Assembly (NCBI GenBank): GCA_029224185.1
Contig: CM055192.1
Coordinates: 2,903,001 to 2,967,000 of the forward strand
Reading direction: 5' to 3'
DNA from: Karalla daura
Lineage: Eukaryota > Chordata > Actinopteri > Chaetodontiformes > Leiognathidae
DNA length: 64,000 bases
Shown here piece by piece: positions 56,592 to 64,000 of the stretch. The notes beneath the pieces are model-generated. The model saw only the letters and a program-made list of their open reading frames with translations, did not search any database and had not been told where the DNA came from. Position 1 is the first letter of the stretch. Each line of letters begins with the position of its first letter. A program made the translations under genes and the position numbers.

Positions 56592-56829
56592 CTGGTATGA
56601 CAGAGGGGGGGGGGTCTTATGAACTACACGCCTTCGCATTACATTTATTTATTACATTCATATTACATTTCTGTTCTATGTATGTAGGTCTGTTCTACCA
56701 GTCCAAATCAATGGGATAATGCTGTCATGACAAAGCTCATTCGATGGTATGATAACAGTGAAATCGGGTGGGACCAAATGTTAAACTAAACTAAATGACC
56801 AACTAAACTGGATTGAAGTTTGACCTCCA

Positions 56830-56870
56830 AAAATACATAAATAAATAAATAAACAAACAAATAAATAAAT
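56830..56870 (+). repeat. (AAAT)n tetranucleotide repeat
   Basis: Imperfect aaataaataaacaaacaaataaat array, close to the start of the 157-bp duplicated segment. Confidence 0.85.
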
Positions 56871-56902
56871 ATCAAGGTTACAGGATTGTATTCTGTTCAC
56901 AA

Positions 56903-57059
56903 AATGTACTCTCAAATGTTCTTCATGGAGCCAGATTCAGTTGAAGACAGGACAGTAAAAATCTGATGGTAAAGAAGCTTGTGCTCTGGGTCAAACCACA
57001 ATTACACCTGAAGGAAAATGTGAAACAGGGCGGACCTGCATTCCAAATTAGGGTCCTTA
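56903..57059. repeat. partner (probable source) of the 157-bp duplicated segment
   Basis: Same orientation as 53450-53606 and about 94% identical over its full length. Its flanks are unrelated single-copy-looking sequence with no direct repeats, so it is the better candidate for the source. It lies in intron 2, about 300 bp upstream of exon 3. Confidence 0.85.
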
Positions 57060-60000
57060 CAGAATCTTTAATCAATTCCTCAATACCTCTACAGGCTTGT
57101 GTCAGTGATCAATGGGTTTTACAGGATTAGTTATGCATAAGTTCTTAGGAGAGGCTGACACACTTCCTAAATCACTGCATTCTTCCCCTCTCTGCTGAGC
57201 TCTCGGAGCATCACTAACCAAATTGGCAGTAACACAGTCCCTCTGGGGCCTCTGCTATACGTTTTGAGCGCTCAATGCCGCTAACAAGGATAAAGCTAAA
57301 TCAGCTCTGGCGGAATTAGCATTAATAATTTGGACTACACTTAACCACTTCAAAGACTATATGCATGCTTACTGTGTGACAAAAGGACAATATGGCCTAT
57401 AATGTAACGTAAAAACCATGTGAGCACAGCACACTGCACAATGTTCTTATTATACGGCATGCATTATAGGCAGGGAAAAAAAGACAGTCTATTTGAAAAT
57501 CCTCTTAGGGAACATGCTGCAAGCCCCCAGTTGGAAATGTTCGTCACCCTGTCACGTAGCCTCAGACGGGTATACAGCACCCATTTTTAATCTGAGTCAT
57601 CGGCTTAGGCCCTGTCACATGTGTTTTCTCACTGGTCCTCAGAGCTTTTTAGAGCCTGCAGGCCCCCATACCCACAGCTGGATTAGAGACAGGGGATGTG
57701 CAATGTGCCGGGGACTGGAAAAGGCCAAAACCCGAACCCCTCCACCCCTGCCTTCCTCTGGCTTTGGTGCATCCACTCGCTCTTATAAATAACACTTTAA
57801 TCTGACATGCTCTCACTAAAGTCAAACAGTCTCATGCTGCGGCTGCACAGCTTGTGAAGCACCGAGCAGGCCTCCACGTGAATACCAATTAAACCAGAGA
57901 GAATGGCGACGGGACCGTAGCACTGGATCCATGCTATTATTCGGGGTAAAAATGAAGAAATCCAGAGCATTTAGTAGCGGGCGGTCGACACTGTGTAAAT
58001 GACAACAACAAAGAAATGGGCTTATTGTTTTCTGTCGCACTAAACACGGTTGACAGGTTGTGAAATGCTGATACAAATTATCGAGTCCATCTCAACATGG
58101 TGCACTGCGGCATATTTGGTGACCAGGGTAGTTTAAATTGTGACTGACAAGCTCTGAGTGGGGGAAAAAAAAAACACATTTGAAAACAGGAATAAACAAA
58201 ACAGTTGCTGTGTGGTTGGTGCTTCATCGTCACAACCCCTATTGAAAGTGAGACACAAGCATAATTCATAATTTCCCCAGCAGTGGCGCAGGGCTGGCAG
58301 CTGACAGCATATGTGTGGGAAGACAGACAACAGAGAAAATAATGACTAATGACTTTCTATGATGACCCAAAAAGCGAGTCTTTGTTTTGCAGAAGAGGAG
58401 AGAAATGACAGACAGAGAGGGAGAAAGAGAGTGAGAAAAGGCGGTGGAAACTCTCTCAGCAGAGGGACACATTTCCTGGAGTGCAAAGTGCCGTCGACAG
58501 GTGGTTTGCCAGAGAGACTGAGACGAGTGCTGCCACTGTGTTATCCGTCAGCCCTATTTGTTTATAGGGAGAGCACTGTTGACAGGGCTCATTAGAGTAA
58601 ACCACTTGATCTCTTTCTCCACCCCAATCCTCTCCCCACTCCTTGCAGTTTCCTGAGTCACTTGAAAAAAGCCATCCAGAAAGGCTGAATCACTCAGCCA
58701 ATGACTGGCGAGACTGCTGGAATAGAAAGTGAATTTTGGCCGCTCCAGACGAAGAAATCCACAGAAGAGAAAGAGTGAGAGTGTTTCTGCGGTTGTGTTG
58801 GCGATTTCTAAGTTGGATGTGGGAGACAAGAACTTCAATTCAAATGTCTGGATCGTTGCTGCCTCTCAGCCGCTAAACTGCAGCTTAACACTTCTGTCAC
58901 ATTCCCTCCAGCCTTGCTTCTCTTCTGTTAACCATCCAGTAATGGTAAAACGGGAAAAAGGGAGTTATCCCACGGATCAACATAAGGCTTCTACAAACTG
59001 GCAATATTTTCCCAAATTACTGACAAGCCGGTGATACAAGTCTGCTGTCTCTGAAGTAGAGGCTATTTTTGCTTCACCACTGGGCATAATACCTGCTACC
59101 AACTTGGTTGAGTGACTAAACGTGACATCAATAGGCTAACGGCCACGGACTAGTCAGGGCGCGTCATCACTACGTCCCTGACCTCCGACTCAAACAAAAA
59201 CACAGCTTTTTTTTTTTACTACTGGCAGTGACTTGTTTTGCGTAAGCTAAATCAGTTTCACAGCAGCCATGCTGTCTCAGCCCCAACACATCAAGCGGTT
59301 GTGATAGAAGTAAATGGGAAAGCCCTGCACCATGCTGTACCAGAACTGCTCAGTGGAAAAGGGGCATTAGATTTTGCCACCTCACTTATTAGGCCACGTT
59401 CTCATTCTACATGTCGTGTTTTATTTACATATCGGGCAGAAAAGAGCTGCTCACAATTACCGGCATATTTCATAGACCTGTCAGTTTTTTTCTTTGGTTC
59501 CTTTTTAATAAAAGGTCAAAACATGGTGAATAACAAGCAAAAATATCTTGTTTTGTTCAAAACTCATATTCGGCCTGCTGTTCTTGGAGAAGAAAAACAG
59601 CAACAACAACAGAAAGCATTTAATAAGGTTTAATTAGAGACATTTCACTTTTGCGGGAGTAAATAAAGTTCTTGGTTAACTCTGAATTCTTTTTCTTGCA
59701 TTTTTGCTTAGTTATTCTTGTACAGAAAATCTGCCACAAATTGTGGTTGTGCTTTCCATGAATCCTTTCAGGATGAGAAAAGTCTTCAACACGCATCATG
59801 TCAGAATAAGTCTTACTATACAGATTCTGGAACATAACAAAAACTATTGCAATTTAAAGTATCTGATCCTTTGAGACACAAACACAGATTGTCAGTCAGG
59901 TAAGAGTAAAACAGACGGGCCACTCCGGCCATCACTTCTGTCAAACAGCAAACAATGGATGTTATAAATGTTCAGCCAGTTATTGTGGTAAATTCAGCCA

Positions 60001-63000
60001 GTCGGGGTGCCACACAAAGAGACGGCTCACTGGAAAAAGGCCAGCACACTTAAAACACAACCTCTTGCAGTCATACAAATTATTCTTGTGGGGCCAGAGG
60101 TGGCTTGACATTTTCATTAATATGCTCAAACACCTGTTGTTAAAATAAATTCTGAAAAGCCTCAGTAGAAGAGACAATGTCTGCTGCCTCTGTGATGCAG
60201 TAATATGATGAGGATTTTCATATCAGGCCGTTCATCTCATTTTCAGGTGAATCATACTATGACGTTTGCTTATTGAGTCGAGAATAAACCACAGTTGAGT
60301 CATCGATAAAAGTCAGGGAGGGTGCCAATATATTTGATAGACACAATTGGGTGAGGCTGCTCATCATGCTATGTTTAATTATGCTTCAGAGAGGAGGTCA
60401 CTGATGAATTCATTCCTATGCACAGCTTTGCCTTGATGCTAAGATGGAGCACATGAACAGATAAAGCAATTCCCGCTGCCGCCACATTAAACTGTTTGCT
60501 GGCTTCAGACACTCTGGTGCAGCAGGAGACCTCATTATCTTCACTTGGGTGCCATTTTCTCGTTGTCTTCACATGTATGTAAATTAACACGATCGGTGAG
60601 GAGCTGAGGGCCTCGGCGAAGGGGCCTGACGCCACCTTCAGCTTTGAGTGCCATGATTTCACATGGCAAGATGTGAAATCACAGGGAACCTGCGACCAAC
60701 TGCAAGAAAATGATGATGGTGGCAGCTGAGTAAGTGGGTTTGACAGGTGCCCACCATCCCTCGGAGCCTCTTTTATTCTCTGGCTGCTGGAGAAAAGGGG
60801 AAAAAAAACAGACTAAAAGGTGTATTTTTTTCCTTTTAACAATGGCCAGTAGAAAAGAAGTAGTACTCTCTACATGTGTACTTCACGGATACAAAAAACC
60901 CTGTCAAAACTTCAACCACTCCAGTACCCACACTGTTGTAGTCATGGCAGCCTTCACATCGCCTAGCAATTCAACTCCTCTCTAAATAAGTGAAAGGCAT
61001 TCTTACCAGGGTATTTTTCTCTCTCGTCTCCTTTTCAAGGTGTTTTGGAGGCTGGGCAGATCCCATTACTGATGCACGCACCACTCGATGGACAGGTGCT
61101 CGTAACTCCACTGCAATGTGTCCCCGCGCTGCTAACAAGTAATCGAACTTAAATCATCGAGCGCTGCGTTTATCGGGAGCGTAACAAGCTGCCTTGGGCT
61201 GCGTGTGCGAAGATGGTATCTATGAAATACATTACATGTCCTGCGGTCCATTGTGAATAAACCTGAACGTGTACAGTCTTTATCAGCGGCACTCCAGTCA
61301 TGTTGGCTCACTATTACATTATCTGGAGAACTGCACCTGTTGAGGTCAAATTCACGTCCAGACATTTCGTAGTTAATTGAATTTCTTTGTGCGCGTGCTG
61401 AAAGAGATGAGGGTACTTATTTTGAAAGCTAGTGTGTGGTGGCAATGCCAAACAGCAACCTCCAAGCACTGAGAAATAGAAACGACGCACAATTGGCAAA
61501 AGCTGCAGTGCCTTGAATGGCCAGAGGCGGACGGAAAAAGCGAACCCATTAGCACTGACCGTCTCTACGCGTCTCTACGCACGACCGCAAAAAATGTCAG
61601 ACAAAGCTGACGACTTTAGCTTAGTATATTCCACCAAATACACCACACAAAAAAAATGCCAAGTCCTGCTCTGAGCCCTCAGCCAGTACTCCGTCTCTAC
61701 CAGCAGCAGAGAAACTGCAAGTCCACACTGGCTCACCTACAGTAACAAGCAACAAAGTTGCCATGGTGATTGGCTGATGGGGTGGAAGCAGCGCTTCTCC
61801 CTTTCTTTTAATGAACATGGAGGCTCTATACTAGGAGTTGCCAAAGCTTCAAAATACCATTCGGGCCCCATGCAAACCCCCTCTGGTCTCCGAGAAAATG
61901 CAGTGGGAAACAGATCGCTTTGATTTGGACTGAGTGTGCTTTATTAGTGGAAGACACCACCATAGTGTCTGACAAAGGCTAATACTACCGAATAATCGCC
62001 GTTTTTATTGCTCTTTCATCCATCCTCCTCATCTTGCCTGTGTGCCACCCACACGCAGTAAGTGCAGCGGCAGAACTCCTCAAGTAAAACCAACGATGCT
62101 ACACTCCAGACCTCCGAGTATCAGCATTAGCGCATTAGCGTCACTGTCCATCAGGGTCTCATTATGCTCGCGCCAAGGAGGCTGGTTTCCACACCGCAAC
62201 TTAATGCTGACAGGAGAGTCTTGCAGGTAGTGTTGTGAAAACTTGTCCTGCTGCTCAGCACCCAGAGCCCTTAAAACTACTCAGGCTTTGTTCAAAATGA
62301 TTCCCCCAAATAAGCTATCATTTCGCACTGCCTGCATTCACACTGCATAGCAGAAAAACTGACTGGGCACACACAGCCCGGGCAAGCAGGCATTAGAAGC
62401 TTTAGCGTCTATTTCGCCTATATTTTTAGGGGAAGGATATTTGATCATGCGTCATTTTTGTATCCCTCCAGGAAAAGAAAAAACTTTTATTTCCCATCTC
62501 CATGAGTCCCCTGCTCCCACTTCTAGCCTGGCCCAGAGCTGCTCGAAATGATCCACAATTTCAGGACCGTAACATGTGAAATCAAGCCCAACAAAGCCAA
62601 AACATACAGTACAGCTAACATTTGGTCTTGCGATGTAATGAGATGGCAAGAACAGAAGTGTGGCTATGCAGCGAGGGTGGGAAACAGCTGCAATCTGATC
62701 TATGGTGGCTCATTAACAAAGAACAAGGTGTTTGTCTCTCTGTGTGTCTGGATGGGGAGGTAAACCCCAAACATCATGTCAGCCCACTCAAGGAAAGAAA
62801 TCCTCACTTCAGGATGTTTTCTGGAACTGGATTGACCAGTGGTGTTTGCAGGCAGTTGAGGTGGGATCCGCTCTGTCTTTTTTCTGCTTCACACTGTGAT
62901 GCATGCTCTGGACTGCACCTTATTAAGCACATTCATTCTACTCTATTCAAGTTTTGGGACCACACTCTGCGTTTTAGAGCAAAACGTGCCTGCATTGTGT

Positions 63001-63555
63001 ACTGACACATTGCATCAGCTTTGTTAGATTATTGTAGTGATGCGCTGCCTTACGAGCAGACAGAAAAACAGTGGATGCTATTGTGGAGTATGGACTCAAT
63101 CTGGGCCAAAAATGGTTGGACTGTATCCCTGCCTCATCTCCCGTCAGCATGTCAACCATTAAATAAGGTAAGAAACGTGAATCTTCCGGTCTTGAATTTT
63201 CTCTTGCTGAATTTATAATGCTGCACTGAGTGGGTCCTGTAGTCGTTCTGCATCTTCACTTTCATGGGTACCCGTCGCCGAGCACCCTCCCAAAGGTTAG
63301 AATCGGGTATAAAAGCAACTGTGCATGCATCGATACTCTTGTGGCGGCTTGGGTATTAAAGTTGAACCTGCTGACTCATCAGCAGCAACAAAAGTCTCCT
63401 CTCTCACATGCAAAAAAAGGAAAAAAATCACACCTTTACAGCCTTGTCCTAAGCTCTGGCAGCAAACATGGGGTAAGGCAAAAATAAAATCATCTCTAGG
63501 AAAACGAGAAACTATAACCCTTTCTCTTCCTTCCTGGAGTACAACCTGCTGTAAG

Positions 63556-63556
<1 letters not shown>

Positions 63557-63617
<61 letters not shown>
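63557..63617 (+). repeat. (TG)30 microsatellite
   Basis: A perfect TG array followed by tatgtatgtgtgggg. It creates artificial Val-Cys and Thr-His frames. Confidence 0.96.
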
Positions 63618-63625
<8 letters not shown>

Positions 63626-63882
63626 GTGGGGTGTATTGTCCAGGCCACATTCGGTTAACAACCCCATTAACTGGCTCACAAAGCAACCCTGTGGCAACGA
63701 TATCATCAATCCCGGCTTTGGAGGCCATTACGCTTCAGGCTGAGATATATACATGCCGGGCCAGGAGAGTCAGCGGAGGGGCAGGGAGGGTGCTAAGGTG
63801 GCTCCACCTGTTTGCCAACCTCAACCCTATGTGCACCCAGCAGCCCTGTCCTCACCCCTATCAGCCACAAGCATGTGAACAT

Positions 63883-63883
<1 letters not shown>

Positions 63884-63917
<34 letters not shown>
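63884..63917 (+). repeat. (CA)17 microsatellite
   Basis: A perfect CA array of about 34 bp near the right edge. Confidence 0.95.
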
Positions 63918-63919
<2 letters not shown>

Positions 63920-64000
63920 TTCGCATAGTACTTCACCTGCTGTAGTAAGGGCTTCACACTACTCCACATAAAGAGTAAAAAAAAAGAGTGAAGGTACAAA

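Larger units (their letters stand above)
56592..64000 (-). other. unc5d intron 2 (partial, to the window edge)
   Basis: About 7.4 kb upstream of exon 3. No sequence resembling the first half of Ig1 or the signal peptide was found, so exons 1-2 must lie beyond 64000. It contains an (AAAT)n run (56830-56870), the partner copy of the 157-bp duplicated segment (56903-57059), a GTCTCTACGC tandem pair (about 61560-61580) and two dinucleotide arrays (63557-63617 and 63884-63917). Confidence 0.75.

Noticed and set aside
63325..63945. The longest open frame (206 codons, plus strand)
   Set aside because: It runs through a (TG)n and a (CA)n array, and the non-repetitive parts match nothing recognisable.
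56592..64000. Search for exon 2 (first half of Ig1) and the signal peptide
   Set aside because: No minus-strand segment with the expected cysteine- and tryptophan-containing Ig1 motifs and phase 1 donor was found; they are most likely beyond the window.

Overview
The window is intronic and exonic DNA of a vertebrate, almost certainly a ray-finned fish (teleost). Exons are short with canonical GT/AG junctions, introns are small, (CA)n/(TG)n arrays are long and frequent, and the repeats are fish types: a Rex3/RTE-like LINE end with a (GATG)n-type tail, decayed CR1/L2-like LINE pieces and common teleost interspersed repeats. There is no bacterial-style gene organisation, and almost every long open frame is a chance product of intron sequence.

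One gene explains all the convincing coding sequence: a netrin/FLRT receptor of the UNC5 family on the minus strand, best matched to UNC5D (unc5d; whether the a or b teleost paralogue cannot be told here). Thirteen consecutive exons can be placed to the base, from 56591 down to 1147. Their reading phases join without a break: 2144 coding bases, entering at phase 1 and leaving at phase 0, about 715 codons. In order of transcription they encode the second half of Ig1 (56591-56448), Ig2 (54669-54566 and 45453-45273), two thrombospondin type 1 repeats (44493-44326 and 37273-37109), an 11-codon microexon (33841-33809), the transmembrane segment (32266-32081), the cytoplasmic linker (28952-28590), the ZU5 domain (23769-23685, 15473-15302, 7643-7416) and the UPA region (3294-3145, 1311-1147). 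The signal peptide and first half of Ig1 lie beyond the right edge; the death domain lies beyond the left edge. Exon numbers follow the usual vertebrate UNC5 numbering and are an inference.

The remaining ~62 kb is intron. Intron 12 holds a decayed LINE antisense to the gene. Intron 6 holds a LINE coding fragment and several degenerate teleost repeats. Intron 4 holds the Rex3-like LINE end, a cluster of five TTATTACATTTGCGG-like motifs, paired G15 tracts and a CpG-rich patch with a GC hairpin. Simple repeats are scattered throughout.

The most interesting observations concern processing and remodelling of this gene. (1) Microexon 8 has a dense YCAY (NOVA-type) cluster just upstream, suggesting regulated skipping. 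(2) A (TG)40 tract sits 14 bases from the exon 12 acceptor, where a TDP-43-type effect would be expected. (3) A 157-bp intron 2 segment is duplicated into intron 4 and flanked there by perfect 24-bp direct repeats. I found no sign of a wholly new multi-gene system.
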